A DNA stretch of 64,000 nucleotides, taken from positions 3,884,501 through 3,948,500 of the forward strand of contig NC_066586.1 in NCBI RefSeq assembly GCF_905475345.1, written 5' to 3'. Under the pieces are notes generated by a model. It ran no database searches. It was not told where the DNA came from and saw only the letters and a list, made by a program, of their open reading frames with translations. Position 1 is the first letter of the stretch; each line of letters begins with the position of its first letter. Origin of the DNA: Vespula vulgaris (Eukaryota; Arthropoda; Insecta; Hymenoptera; Vespidae). Positions 35,230 through 46,170 of the stretch are shown in pieces. The translations under genes and the position numbers were made by a program.

Positions 35230-36411
35230 AAATTAACACCATGCTGTGGACTCGCGAGAATGAAAGGGAAAGAGACAGAAACGGTGGAGAGAGAAGAAGG
35301 ACGTAAGGAAATTTATTGTGGTAGGCTAAGGTTCTGCAAATATAAATTTCTCTGTTTCTTTTTCTTTTCTTTTTCGTTTTCTCTTTCTTCGTTTTATTTT
35401 ATTCGTTCGTTCATTCATTCATTTATTTATTTATTTTTTTCTTTTTCTTTTTATTACAAAGGACGAACTTAAGAGACGTGATTAATATTGCAATTTAATT
35501 TTCATGATTTTTAATTAATGAGTCTAATTAAATATGTGTATGTACATAGATATACGCGTAAATCTTTTTTCTTTCATAAATAATTAATAAGATAAATGAT
35601 AAAAAGGGAACGGATAATTTTCTTTAGATTAATTAATGTATCATGTTATATGATGATATTTAAAAGAGAAAGTTTTGAGATACTTTTCATATATTCTTAT
35701 GGTTATATTCTTCTTATTGTCAGGAAGGTTCGATCGTAAAATTTTATAGGAACAGGTACCTGTCTAACCACCCTTATCTCACTTTTCTTTAAATTCTCTC
35801 TGTAGGAGCTTCCTCCTACAGATACAGCCCGCGGCCTCCTTTGCTAGATCTTTCAGAATCGTGCGAGTATCGGTCGCACGAACTGTCCCGGACACATAAA
35901 AGTAGAGATCATCTCTATGATCAATGGCGTAGAATACATACCTACATCGCGTTGGAGGACGGAGGGAAAAACCCTACGTCGATCCCTCCGAGCCATAACT
36001 GTATCCCTCTGGATACCATGGAAGATTATGGATGCACCGTTGCACGGTTGCGCGCTAGAGAGAACAATGCGACTTAATAGCGATCGACGCTCGATCTTTC
36101 TTCGTCCATTCCCTCATCGTCTTCGTAGTCGTAGTCGTAGTCGTAGTCATAGTCGTCGTTGTTCTCGTCATGCTATTCTTCGCAAATTTTCTAAAGAGTC
36201 TTATGACATGAAAAGGTCACAGAACATTCTCTCCTTACGATCGTCTTCAGATTTTCTCAACTATGTTACTTTTAACCCGTCATGATCTTATGTCCTTTGA
36301 AATATCTTATAAACGTTTTATTTCTAAACGTTTTATTTGAAAATTTTATATTATTAAACACATTTCCTACAAGATTTTTTATTTGTATTGTATTGGCAAA
36401 ATTTGATCATA
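35230..36411. other. Non-coding stretch
   Basis: A T-rich region with (TTCG)/(TTCA)/(TTTA) tetranucleotides lies at 35400-35445. AT-rich sequence runs to 35790. A unique GC-richer block at 35800-36090 begins with a hairpin. A (GTAGTC)n hexanucleotide run lies at 36123-36155. No gene is recognised. Confidence 0.5.
35799..35822. repeat. Perfect hairpin, 10-bp arms
   Basis: TCTGTAGGAG and CTCCTACAGA surround a CTTC loop, at the edge of a GC-richer unique block. Confidence 0.75.
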
Positions 36412-36795
36412 GTGATAGTTTCAAACATGTCAGACTGGATCTTATAGAAAAAAATATTGATTCATGGATCTAATGATCTATTCGTATTCTAAAAATTTAT
36501 TATGCTTCAGTTCTCTTCTTTCTCGTTTAATATTAATTGATACATTATGATCATAATAATAATTCCAAGCTGTCAGAATATATATGTAATAGAAAAAAAA
36601 TCTTGATTCATGGATCACTAATTCTAATGATCTATTCGCATAAATATTCTTAGTACAATTTAATTACAGTGATACTTTCAAGATGTTAGAATATATCCAA
36701 TAGAACAAAAAAAAATCTTGATTCATAGATCATTCTAATTCTACTGATCTTACCTACATAAATATTCTACAACTTTATCAAGTTTCAGTTTTCAT
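36412..36795 (+). repeat. Three-copy degenerate tandem repeat, period 115-146 bp
   Basis: Each unit carries, in order, a GATA-TTTCAA or CAAGCTGTCAG segment, an A-rich run, TTGATTCATGGATC (36457, 36603, with a variant at 36718), TAATGATCTATTCG and a TAAATATTCT-type tail. Spacing between the TTCATGGATC anchors is 146 and 115 bp. Copies are diverged, so the event is old. Confidence 0.85.
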
Positions 36796-36947
36796 CTTTC
36801 TCATCTTTTTAAATCGATGGATGCATCGAGATTAAACGATTAAACAACAATAAATCTTGCAGAAGAAAAATCTGTCGACTGTCTATCGGATCGATCAGAG
36901 AAAATCTATCGGTGTCTCGTCTTTTCGCGACTTTCAATTTGATTCGT

Positions 36948-37283
36948 ATGGTAAAGATGTTAATACACGCAGAGCTAGCTATAAACCAGTTAACCGTACT
37001 TTCATCGCTGAGATCGCAAATCTCAACGAGGCACGTCGAACGTAGTATAAACTCATCCGCAAATGCTCGATCGAGAAATGGAGCCCATTTATCCTTGGAC
37101 ACGCAACTCCATTTCACGCATTCGAGCGCGTATGAACGATTAAAGGCAGATGCTGAACACGCTGTGAATTCAAGAGACAGAGAGAGAGAGAGAGATAGAA
37201 GTTTTAAATCAAGGACAACAAAATTAAAAAAAAAAGACGAGAAGAGAATATTTGTGAATGAAACTGGTGCAACCAATAAGTAA
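36948..37283 (+). CDS. Candidate 111-residue open frame, no known family
   Basis: The frame begins MVKMLIHAELAINQLTVLSS and ends in a basic Arg/Glu/Lys-rich tail partly encoded by a short GA run near residues 75-85. The first 70 residues are compositionally ordinary. There is no recognisable domain or signal peptide. A long minus-strand frame (36809-37426) overlaps it completely, so the coding strand, if any, cannot be told from openness alone. It lies just downstream of the three-copy tandem repeat. Chance is the leading explanation. Confidence 0.12.
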   Translation: MVKMLIHAELAINQLTVLSSLRSQISTRHVERSINSSANARSRNGAHLSLDTQLHFTHSSAYERLKADAEHAVNSRDRERERDRSFKSRTTKLKKKDEKRIFVNETGATNK

Positions 37284-38087
37284 ATTCTCAATAATATATA
37301 TATGTGTGTGTGTGTGTGTATGCACTGTGTTAAATCATAGATGCTAAAATTAATATAAATATAATAATAAATTAAATATAAACTGAAAACTGGACTAATG
37401 TCAAATGATTTTATATTGTCAATCATAAAACGAACGAAAATATTCTCGTCATCGAAATATAATATAAGTTAAATTAAGTATTATCTAGTATTATCATCGA
37501 TTATCGAGTTGGAAGATTAATAAAATGGATATGTTTTATTAGATTCATTCCTGAGAAATCAATAGATTGAAAAGGAGTCATCGAAGTCAATAGAAGAGAT
37601 GAAAATGGAAATTTGCTGCGGAAAATTATATCTCTTAGAACTCGATTTCCATAATAAGATCGTTCTAAGAATGAATCATATTTGTGAAGGACATCTGAGA
37701 GCATAACAAGATACATAAATATGTAACAAGTAGATTCACTATACTTATACATCTAACAACTTTTTAATGCAAATAAAGACAATGATTTATAAAAAATAAA
37801 CTTTATATTAAAACTTTAGACAAATATATGAATTCTACCAAAAGAGATCATAGTTATAGATCGTTATTTATTACATATATAATATTTATATATACATATA
37901 ATAAATACAAATATATATAATATGTATATATATATTTATTATTTATGTGTGCGTATAAAAATATATATGATTTCATTAAAAAATATATATATAAATCTAA
38001 AACGTTAGGTTTTCTACAGTCACACGTTGGAGTTAACTCGTTGATAATCTAGTCTCGTCGTTTTAACTTTTCGTACTCAGCGTTCTT

Positions 38088-38429
38088 TTGGTTATATACC
38101 TTGGTTATATACCTATATATACCTATAACAATGTTTTGAGGGAGTCGAAGGCGTTGAAAACAATTCGCGGTAAGAATCCGTTGCTAATCGCTCGTAAATA
38201 CGCAGTCGATGCCACCGTTGTCTTACCATGCGTATTCGTAACCCATAAAGTTTGTCTGATCGGAATTTCAAGTAGCGTATCCGGCAGCATGTTCTCTCTT
38301 CTCGACCCACAGCCAGTCTCGCGATCTTATCGGAAGACAGACTCGCGTCTCGTCTATAAGACTTTTCTGTCAAAGAAAGAAACGTCTCTTTTACTGTACC
38401 ATATTCAGAGATATCTCCTTAAGGAATGA
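38088..38429 (+). CDS. Possible exon-like open frame, no early ATG
   Basis: A plus-strand frame is open to a TGA at 38429. From about residue 20 it has ordinary, non-repetitive composition, including KALKTIRGKNPLLIARKYAV and LVYKTFLSKKETSLLLYHIQ. No ATG occurs in its first 60 codons, so it would have to be an internal or terminal exon. A convincing acceptor is not visible. The minus strand is open for 86 codons over the same bases. No family is recognised. A conserved non-coding block or chance is equally plausible. Confidence 0.12.
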   Translation: MVIYLGYIPIYTYNNVLRESKALKTIRGKNPLLIARKYAVDATVVLPCVFVTHKVCLIGISSSVSGSMFSLLDPQPVSRSYRKTDSRLVYKTFLSKKETSLLLYHIQRYLLKE

Positions 38430-39284
38430 TATTCGAACAATAATCAACGTTTAACTCGCCATTACATCGAAATCAATTTTTTCTTTGTGATACAATTAGA
38501 AACAATTTTTCATTTATTTGATCGACCAATAAATACAGAGAATTTTCAATATTTTTATCTAAATAAGCAACGTAACGTGATATATTATTTATACATGACA
38601 GGATAATATGATAATGTAATTTTAGATCGAGTAACATGTAAATTTTGGGAAGAATAAAACAAATTTTTCACTAATAAATTTCTTATTTGTTTATCTATAT
38701 TGCAGGGTGAATCATATTTTTTTAGCTGACTTTAAAAGACAGTTAATCACTCTTGCAAATTTTTTTTCGGTCACATTGTAAAACTACGAGCTTAAGAATT
38801 CTTAGTTTATCGTATTATATTATAGATTATAGATTACGATAGATATTTTATATAACTAATATTTTCTTATTGCAAAATTTACACACATTACCTGGCCAAT
38901 CCAACAAATTCATTTGAATCAATTTGAATCAACTTTTTTCTTATAATCCGATATATATATATGTGTGTGTGTGTGTGTGTATAATAAAAAAACAATATTT
39001 GATAAATGGAAAGTATGTCCATGAAAAATATTGCCTTCAGAATCGGATTATTCCATGTACGTACGTACAAGGGTATGTCCTAGCAAGATGAGAGACTTGG
39101 AGGACCTTCGAGAGAATCGAAACCGTACCGGGAAGCACGATCATTGTGTCCTCGGGACTCTCAAGGTGGTGTCTTACAAGGCCACAAAACTGACTCTTTT
39201 TGTTACTCTATCTCGGTCCAGTGCACGAACAAGGCTACGCACCGGACACAGGTTAAAAGGACACTTCCCTTTCGTCTTCTTTCT

Positions 39285-39335
39285 TTATCTTTCTTTCTCT
39301 CTTTTTCTTTCTCTCTCTCTCTCTTTCTCTCTTGT
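39285..39335. repeat. (CT)n tract
   Basis: CTTT and CT units. Confidence 0.85.
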
Positions 39336-39391
39336 TCTTGGCTACATACTCTTCTCGTCTCATGGATACACTGTCCCATCAATAAAGACGC

Positions 39392-39425
39392 CCACGTACA
39401 TCGTTCTGCAGAACGATGTACGTGG
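39392..39425. repeat. Perfect 34-bp palindrome
   Basis: CCACGTACATCGTTCTG is followed immediately by its exact reverse complement, with no spacer. Seventeen uninterrupted complementary pairs are not expected by chance in a window this size. No mobile element ends or target duplications are evident around it. Confidence 0.9.
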
Positions 39426-40951
39426 CCGCCGCTTTTGCCTTTTATCGACGAACTAAAAAGTCAAGAAAAACGGAATCCTGAATCTTAAACATCCAACGAG
39501 CGAAGTAAAAAACTCTCTTCCGGGAATAGATTTTCTCAAATTAACATTTCCTAAACGATTTTATTAGAAGATTTCATTATTGGCTAGATCCTTTAGCAGA
39601 TTTCGATCTTTTTTTTTTTCGTCTACTTCTTTTTATTCTTATCTATTTCATAAAAGAAATTAAACAAACCTAAAGATAGACATCTAAATAACATCCAATC
39701 TTTACATTATATCTAACACTCACATCTCGTCCATGATAATAATAGATATATTCTAAAAGACACTCGTTTTCGATAATTTACGATCCATTAACATTACCGT
39801 CCATGATAGATCCATACAATACCATTGCTTAGAACAAAAGGGAGATCATCGGTTAATCGAGATCAAATGTCACGATAAAAGGATGAAAGAGAGATCAAGC
39901 TCCAATCCAAGATACGAAACGATAAGTATGGATCGTTTAGTTGGGCGGTGACTAATTTCATAGCTTGTCTATTGTCTACGATAGGAATACGATATAAATA
40001 ATTTTTAGAAATCAAAGTCAAGTGGGAGTTGGGAAGGTGATGTCGGTAGTAACAGTGGTGGTGACGGTGATGGGGCGGACGGGTGGTGGCAATGGGGGAA
40101 AGGGAGGAGATTATGAAGGGGAGGAGGAGGGCAAGGCGTCTTTATTGCATTAGTAGAAGTGGTGCAGAACGGAGATATAAACGAATGCGTAGTAATGTCT
40201 CCGGTGCGTTCTCAAAGAGCGCTATTTATACTCCTGACTGCACGAGGTAAAAGAACGAGGGGCGAAGGAACGAGTTCCTCAATAAGGCAGCAGGTAGGCC
40301 GTACGGTGATTCACAAGCAATTTTTCCAGCTGGACCAGACGGTGGCTCTGTTCTGGCGACTGCCGTTTCTCCGTCCAGTAGAATCGATCGTTCTTTCTCT
40401 CCATTATCCTTCTCTCTCTCTCTCTCTCTCTGTCTCTGTTTATCTTTCTTCTTCTTTCCACTTTATACATTTTTTCTTCTTTTATTTTTCCCTCCTTTTT
40501 TACTTCTCTCTCTTTCTCTCTCTCTTTTTCTCGCGTACGAGTTTCCTTCATATCGTTAATCCCCAATCATGGATCTTACTGTCACCTTGACTTCTCGTAT
40601 TTTTCTCATATACCAAGAGTAAGATTTCCTTTAAAGGAAAAGTTGAAACAGATATTTACTTGTTTTTAAGAGAGAGAGAGAGAGAGAGTAGATTTTTAGG
40701 TTCCAAGGAAACAGTAACCCTTTGAACTTCCTATACGAGTCCACCTTGACATCAATTTTCTTTTCCATGTTGGGTATTCCTCTATGTCATAACGTGACTG
40801 GAGATTTCCTTTTTTTCTTCCTTTTTAGCATTACATTCTAATTCTACATTACATGCTAATTTTCTATTTTAACCAAACGTATTTTCATCGCACGTAAATT
40901 GTATGAAAAATAAAAAGAAATATCGAAACACAAGATAATTCTTAATGAACA

Positions 40952-40954
<3 letters not shown>

Positions 40955-41016
<62 letters not shown>

Positions 41017-41017
41017 A
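40955..41017. repeat. (GA)n array
   Basis: Near-pure GA run of about 60 bp. Confidence 0.95.
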
Positions 41018-41331
41018 ATTTACAGTAGCATACAAATTACTAAATTACAATGATTTAAAAAAATTCAACAGTATATCAATAAAATATCCTTGTCGTACTA
41101 CTCGAATTGAAGTAGCTAATCGATGTTACGATAAGACTCGGTTTATTCGGTACACCGTTAGCTCATTACTAGAGAATCAGCATGGAAATTTGAATGTCTA
41201 TCGGAGGCGTCGATCGAGTTAACGATAGTCGATACCAATCGACCGGTTCGCAAGGTAAGGAGCTTTCGAAGACGCGTGGGCGTTTGTGGGTACCTCAATT
41301 AACATTGGAATGGCATCGTTGTCGATCTTAG

Positions 41332-41592
41332 GTGGGCGTTCGGCATCCAAGACACGTTTTCGTTAGTATGTTTCACTGTCGTCACGGTGCCGCAAGTGGA
41401 ATCCTCCTTGTAGATTTGTCTTCGAGGAACGAGCGAAAGGTAGAATTCAGAAACGCGATGATTGGTGTACCGTATGACTATACTTTATCGATCCATTCTT
41501 TATCCGATTTTATTAAGGATATCGAGGCCGAGCTCGCTCGGCATTCTCGCGAAAGTAAACGCGAGAAAAAGCGTGTGGTATCGGCTGGATAA
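41332..41592 (+). CDS. Possible terminal-exon-like open frame
   Basis: The frame begins directly after CGATCTTAG, which could serve as a splice acceptor, and stays open for 86 codons to a TAA. Its composition is ordinary, for example HPRHVFVSMFHCRHGAASGI near the start and a basic end (SRESKREKKRVVSAG). No ATG starts it, the polypyrimidine tract before the acceptor is poor, and no domain is recognised. The last third contains the two adjacent hairpins at 41527-41567. A real exon would need an upstream partner that I cannot identify. Confidence 0.15.
   Translation: MGVRHPRHVFVSMFHCRHGAASGILLVDLSSRNERKVEFRNAMIGVPYDYTLSIHSLSDFIKDIEAELARHSRESKREKKRVVSAG
41527..41567. repeat. Two adjacent hairpins
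   Basis: GCCGAGC-TC-GCTCGGC (41527-41542) is followed one base later by TTCTCGCG, an 8-nt loop and CGCGAGAA (41544-41567). All arms are perfect. Confidence 0.7.
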
Positions 41593-41683
41593 GTAATGTT
41601 CGAGAATACGAATACGCTGTTAATGTAACGGGACTGTGACGAACGAGATATATAGGTACGTATATGTATGTAGTATTATGGAT

Positions 41684-41688
<5 letters not shown>

Positions 41689-41725
<37 letters not shown>
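41689..41725. repeat. (TA)n microsatellite
   Basis: Pure TA run. Confidence 0.95.
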
Positions 41726-41728
<3 letters not shown>

Positions 41729-42084
41729 TACATGTATATTATATTACGATAACTAAACCTACAAATAATTTTCGCTATTGAAATTTTCATCATTTTCTTT
41801 CATATCAATCGATCGAGAGTCGACCGTCAATCTTTTATTTATCTCAAATTGGCAAGATAATATTTTACGTATCCAACAAGAAAGTCAATGTAAAAAGTAG
41901 AAGCATCGACGTATGTATCCCGATCGTATCAATATTAACGACGACTTCATTCTACGAGAAAAGAAAGAAAATGTGAAAAAGGAAAGTTAGAAAAATCCGA
42001 AGGACAGTCAGTTGTCGTTCTTCGTAGAATTCCCGAAATGCCGAGAGTTCCAAAGGTGCGCGGTAACGGCGTAGATCTCAGGGA

Positions 42085-42201
42085 CTTTGGTAAAGAAAGA
42101 GAGAAAGAAAGAAAGAGAAAGAGAAAGAGAGATAGAGAGATAGAGATAGAAAAAGACAGAAAGAGACAGAAAGAGATAGAGAGAGAGAGAGAGAGAGAGA
42201 G
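42085..42201. repeat. (GA)n/(GATA)/(GACA) purine array
   Basis: Purine array with GAAA, GATA and GACA variants. Confidence 0.95.
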
Positions 42202-42375
42202 TCCTTAGGACTCGGCTCAAAGGAAGGACACAAGGAGCTTGTCTCTCTTCCGTCGTCGCTCGCCGCGGAAAAATCAGACGCCGCGGGAGAGAGAGAAGAG
42301 AAGGGGATCTCCGATCGTTCGCGGGATCGTTTGCGGAGCGCTTACACCGACAGATGGGATTATCTGATCTTGAAT

Positions 42376-42505
42376 CTAGCCGGGATGGCTCCAGCGCGTA
42401 TAATTGCCATCGCCGAGGGAGCAGCAAGCGTGGCCCTTGCCGTAGCTGTTGCCGTACCCGTAGCCGTTGCCGGTGCCGTTGCTGCTGTTGCTGCTGCTGG
42501 CAACG
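42376..42505 (-). CDS. Candidate Gly/Asn/Tyr-rich terminal exon
   Basis: On the minus strand a good acceptor-like sequence (CTCTCTCCTTTCTAG) precedes 42505. If the exon starts there with phase 1, it reads VASSSNSSNGTGNGYGYGNS, continues through YGKGHACCSLGDGNYTRW and stops at 42376, 42 residues. The Gly-Tyr-Asn repeats resemble low-complexity tails of RNA-binding or structural proteins, but no family is recognised. An alternative frame gives a Gln/Arg-rich peptide and the plus strand gives Ala/Val. All are partly dictated by CTG/CAG-like triplets, so the call is weak. Confidence 0.18.
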
Positions 42506-42534
42506 CTAGAAAGGAGAGAGCTTTTCTGGTTTGA

Positions 42535-42637
42535 GTCGGTCGGTCGGTCGGTCGATCGGTCGGTTGGCTAGCTGGTTGCTTGGTTGCTTGGTTGGTTGGT
42601 TAGTTGGTTGGTTGGTCGGTTGGTTGGTTGGTCGGCC
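42535..42637. repeat. (GGTC)n/(GGTT)n tetranucleotide array
   Basis: GGTC units followed by GGTT and GCTT variants over about 100 bp. Confidence 0.95.
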
Positions 42638-43018
42638 GTAGGGCCGCACCGACGGAGTCAAGGCTGTGAACTGGGAATGTGCGTGCAACTATGTTAGCTA
42701 AGACCTTTTATTCCCGTTGGTATCCACAAGCCGACTGGAAAGACTTGGAAGTTATACGCGTCGGCAGAAAGAGAGAGAAAGAGAGAATGAGAGAGAAGGC
42801 TACCTAGTAAGCGCGTCCGTATGAATCTCAGAGGGCCAGCATCAACAGCAACAGCAGCAACAGCAGCAACAGGATCCCACCTCGTCTCTCGCAACCCCTT
42901 GATAACGATCTCCTGAGTCGACCATGGTGCGCACACTTTTACGAACCCCCTGGCACCTGTCCACCCAAGTAGATAATAACGCTCCCGTGAATTCTCCGGC
43001 ATGGCCTGATTGCTCCAC

Positions 43019-43150
43019 TCTTTACCTACCTACCTACCTACCTACCTACCTACCTATCTACCTATCTACCTACCTACCTACCTACCTGCTTTAACTTCTA
43101 CTATTATTACTACTACTACTATTAATCCTCCTCCTACTACTACTACTACG
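43019..43150. repeat. (CTAC)n then (CTA)/(CTC) triplet array
   Basis: CTAC tetranucleotides at about 43024-43087 are followed by CTA and CTC triplets at 43098-43150. Confidence 0.95.
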
Positions 43151-43818
43151 AATATGACTATTTCTTAGTCTTTATTTTCTTCTTCTTTTTCTTTTTCTTC
43201 TTCAGGCAGAATGAGAGAAAAATAAAATGAACTTATTCGTATTATTTTCTATCGATTATTATCATCTTCTTCGAAATTATCACAGAATTTGGTCAATAAT
43301 TAATCGGTAATTATTGTCGATATTTTCTACTAAATGCTTAGTGTTTTGTAATAGATAGTATAATACATTATTGCCTTGATAAATAACGTTGGAATTTTTT
43401 GTAAAAAATTCTGATAACTTCAGAACGACATTTTCATTCAAAAAATAATGAAGATACAATAGGAAATTCAATGAAAAATATTGAACATTCTATTTAGTAC
43501 TAGTTTATTATTACATCAGATTATCATCGACGTGAATGAAGTATAGATAGAGAGGCGAATAGTGATTTAATGATTGCGATGGTATGAAGCAAACTCAGAG
43601 TAAAGAAAGTCAATCTTTGGTGGTTTTATCTTTTCTTTTTTCAGAGTAGATTGATCATTTTAATAAATTTCTTTTATACTCATTAGAATGTAGTTAGAGC
43701 GGTTGTTGTCACCAGCTTCGTCTCTCGTGTCTCGTTCTCATTTGTATATTTAGAAATCTTTTCAAAAATTCCTTTATGAACGATACCAACCTGTAAGATC
43801 GAATTAATCAGACGAAGG

Positions 43819-43978
43819 ATGAATCCCTGTCATCCTAGGAACATCGTTAGAAATTTTGTCCCACGTAATCCAGCCGTAGAATTAGACGCAGATATGAAAG
43901 TAAAGGATTGCGTAACGAAATTCGTGCGAGACTCTACGAGAAGAAAATTAGTAGGGTTAGTTGGGGAACGAAAAACAG
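43819..43978 (+). CDS. Candidate first coding exon, no known family
   Basis: An ATG with A at -3 opens a frame starting MNPCHPRNIVRNFVPRNPAV and continuing through ELDADMKVKDCVTKFVRD to AAACAG at 43978. There a GTATTC donor-like site precedes a TG/TA microsatellite. The mixed A/T/G-ending codons and varied residues make it look more protein-like than most frames here. Without splicing it would run to 44049 through the repeat. No domain is recognised. The donor is only moderate and no partner exon is identified, so chance remains likely. Confidence 0.2.
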
Positions 43979-43987
43979 GTATTCTCA

Positions 43988-44030
43988 TGTGTGTGTGTGT
44001 GTGTGTGCGTGTGCGTGTATATATATATAT
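43988..44030. repeat. (TG)n/(TA)n microsatellite
   Basis: TG run with GTGCG interruptions grading into TA. Confidence 0.9.
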
Positions 44031-45118
44031 GGTGTCTTTATTCAATTGATCGAATGAAATTTCGATTCGTTCGATTCGTTTGAAACTAAAAAAAAAATGT
44101 TAATAATTGTTCTGCTATTTTTTTGGCATTATTAAAATTAAAGAAAGAATAATGGTCATTGTAAATTAAATAAACATTTAATAAATAACGAATCATATAA
44201 TTTCTTATAAATAATACAACATTTACGTTGTATTAAAAAACAATTTTTTAGTGATCGATATGATTTTTTGTATTTTTTTTTCTTTCTTTATTTATATATA
44301 AATTTCTTTTCTTTTCTTTTTTATTATCTTTCCAATATAATAAAGCAAAATATCGAGTAGTAACGTGTTACGTGATTCACCCTGTATACGTGCGAGTATC
44401 GTGTCCCAGTTATACGATCAGGTGAGTGACACTTGACCTTCTCGAAGAGTAGGATCTTACTCTTATAGAAGTTTCATGGGATTCGCATCGATGTCTAACG
44501 TTTTATAAGCGCACGTTTAATATGCTAACACCGAGTCTAATGTACTACATACATCTAACATATACATATATGGTTTCTTTTCGAGCAAGAGTAATAACAA
44601 CTATCGTGCCAATAATCGTGAATAGTTGTAAAAAGTTCATAGCGAGGACGACAATAAAGGCTTATCCTTCCATAAATAAAAGTCGATTCATTAAGAAAAT
44701 AGCGATTGATTCGATCGATTCAAGGAAAATTAGGCTATAAAACACAAGAACTTGTCGATGTGTGACCAACGTTTAGTATACCCTTGTGAAGAAGAGGAAG
44801 GGGGAGAAAGAAAGTTAATTTTGTATTAATAAAATGTTTCTTTTTTATTTTTTTTATTCGTTTGTCCCGTGCCTGTTTTCTTTTATTTTCTGTTTTTTTT
44901 TTGCTTTTTTTTTTTAATTTGCTTCTTGACGGAAAACGATCGCAAATTTTCCGTCTTGACCAGGCTAATTATATTACCAATACGTCCTTCGTTCGTTGCT
45001 TTGTCTCGAGACGATTTCACCAGTTCGTCTCTCTCTCTTACGTCGGTAAAAATAATTTTAGTTTTTTTCAACGATACGGAACGAAAAATCATTTACGTGT
45101 TCTTAGAGGAACTCTCCG

Positions 45119-45367
45119 CTATCCATAGTCTTTGCGCTTCGTCTTAATGGAATATCCTGATGATCGTATACGTCGTGATCTTTTGCGTTTCAAGGAACTC
45201 TCGAGCGACCGTTCCTTAGCAAAAGAGAGAGGGGAGATTAAGTAGCGAGGCAAGATAAAAAGCGTCAAGGTCCTAGTGGGCTTGTACAAACGTTGAGAGG
45301 TGTATGACCGGTAACGAGATTCATCTTGGTCGTTTGAAAGATCTGTGATGGTATGTATATCCTTCAT
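45119..45367 (-). CDS. Candidate 82-residue open frame, no known family
   Basis: A minus-strand ATG frame starts MKDIHTITDLSNDQDESRYR and ends in a strongly basic tail (SLKRKRSRRIRSSGYSIKTK). Composition is varied and no microsatellite underlies it. It contains no clear signal peptide or membrane segment, and the basic tail is compatible with nucleic-acid binding, but nothing specific is recognisable. The start context is mediocre (G at -3). It overlaps a T-rich area with frames on the other strand. It may be chance. Confidence 0.15.
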   Translation of the reverse strand: MKDIHTITDLSNDQDESRYRSYTSQRLYKPTRTLTLFILPRYLISPLSFAKERSLESSLKRKRSRRIRSSGYSIKTKRKDYG

Positions 45368-45959
45368 TGCCTATATGTAGGTACATACATATACATATAT
45401 TATATTTTATAGTTTACCTGTATATATACACACATATATACATACATATATAAATATACATATTACATATTAATCGTAACATCAATATCAATAAAATTTC
45501 ATCAATAACATAATTTTCTTTTTCTCTTATTCTTCTTCTCTTCTTTTTTTCTCACTTCCAATTAAAATTGCATTCGACAAATATTATATAAATTCCAAAT
45601 AAAAACAAAAAAATAAGGAAAACAACCTTTTCATGTTAGAAAATACGTGATACTCGTGAATCTCCATCATTCTATCTGAGCAAACGTTAATTCTATTCAT
45701 TAAACTATTACGTCTTAGTTAGTCTTGATCCGAGAAAGTTGAACGCTAAGCTCTAGACTCTCTTAGACGGAACACGTTTTAATCTGGTGTGTTGTTGGTA
45801 GGCGCTAGACAACTTCCTACTCGATGGACCACGTGCTCTATTTCGTTCGGAATACGCTCGTGTCGTTTTAGATCGATGGACATTTCAAATCATAGAGTTA
45901 AACGTGTAACGCCTGCATTCGCCAGCCTCCCCCTTTCTATCCACCTCTTTCTCTCACTC

Positions 45960-46025
45960 CTTCTCTCTCTCTCTGTCTTTCATTCTTTCATTCTTTCATT
46001 CTTTTCTTCTTCTTCTTTCTTTCTC
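45960..46025. repeat. CT/TTC-rich tract
   Basis: CT run, ATTCTTTC units and TTC units. Confidence 0.85.
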
Positions 46026-46111
46026 TATGTGGACGTTGCGTAACGTGGCAATCGCACCCGGAAGGTATGAGAAACCCGCTGACGGTCTCAAGACTCTTGG
46101 GACTTTCACTG

Positions 46112-46170
46112 TCGACGTTGTCGTCGTCGTCGTCGTCGTCGTCGTCTTCGTCGTCGTTGTCGTCGTCATT
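46112..46170. repeat. (GTC)n trinucleotide repeat
   Basis: GTC triplets with TTC and GTT interruptions. The frames over it are poly-Val, poly-Ser or poly-Asp. Confidence 0.95.

Larger units (their letters stand above)
36796..39391. other. Non-coding stretch with weak open frames
   Basis: The 36850-37280 block is open in several frames (one listed). TA/TG microsatellites lie at 37290-37320 and 38950-38985. The 37320-38040 and 38440-38900 parts are AT-rich. The 38040-38440 block is more complex, with a frame reading KALKTIRGKNPLLIARKYAV at about 38148-38207 that stays open to 38429 but has no early ATG. CAGGGTGAATCAT at 38703 resembles a transposon end without a partner. Confidence 0.45.
39426..43018. 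other. Non-coding stretch with GC-rich islands
   Basis: The 39500-39990 part is AT-rich. A GGT/GGC-rich patch at 40040-40130 precedes unique sequence to 40390, then CT and T-rich tracts to 40540. GA arrays lie at 40668-40690 and 40955-41017, and a TA array at 41689-41725. The 41100-41590 block is complex, with a frame listed below. The 42200-43015 part is the GC-richest part of the window, with CTG/CAG-rich runs at 42475-42500 and 42837-42872. Its 42900-42990 part looks like a conserved non-coding element. Confidence 0.45.

Noticed and set aside
36809..37426. 205-codon minus-strand frame
   Set aside because: It passes through TA, TG and GA microsatellites and overlaps an equally open plus-strand frame. 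No domain was seen.
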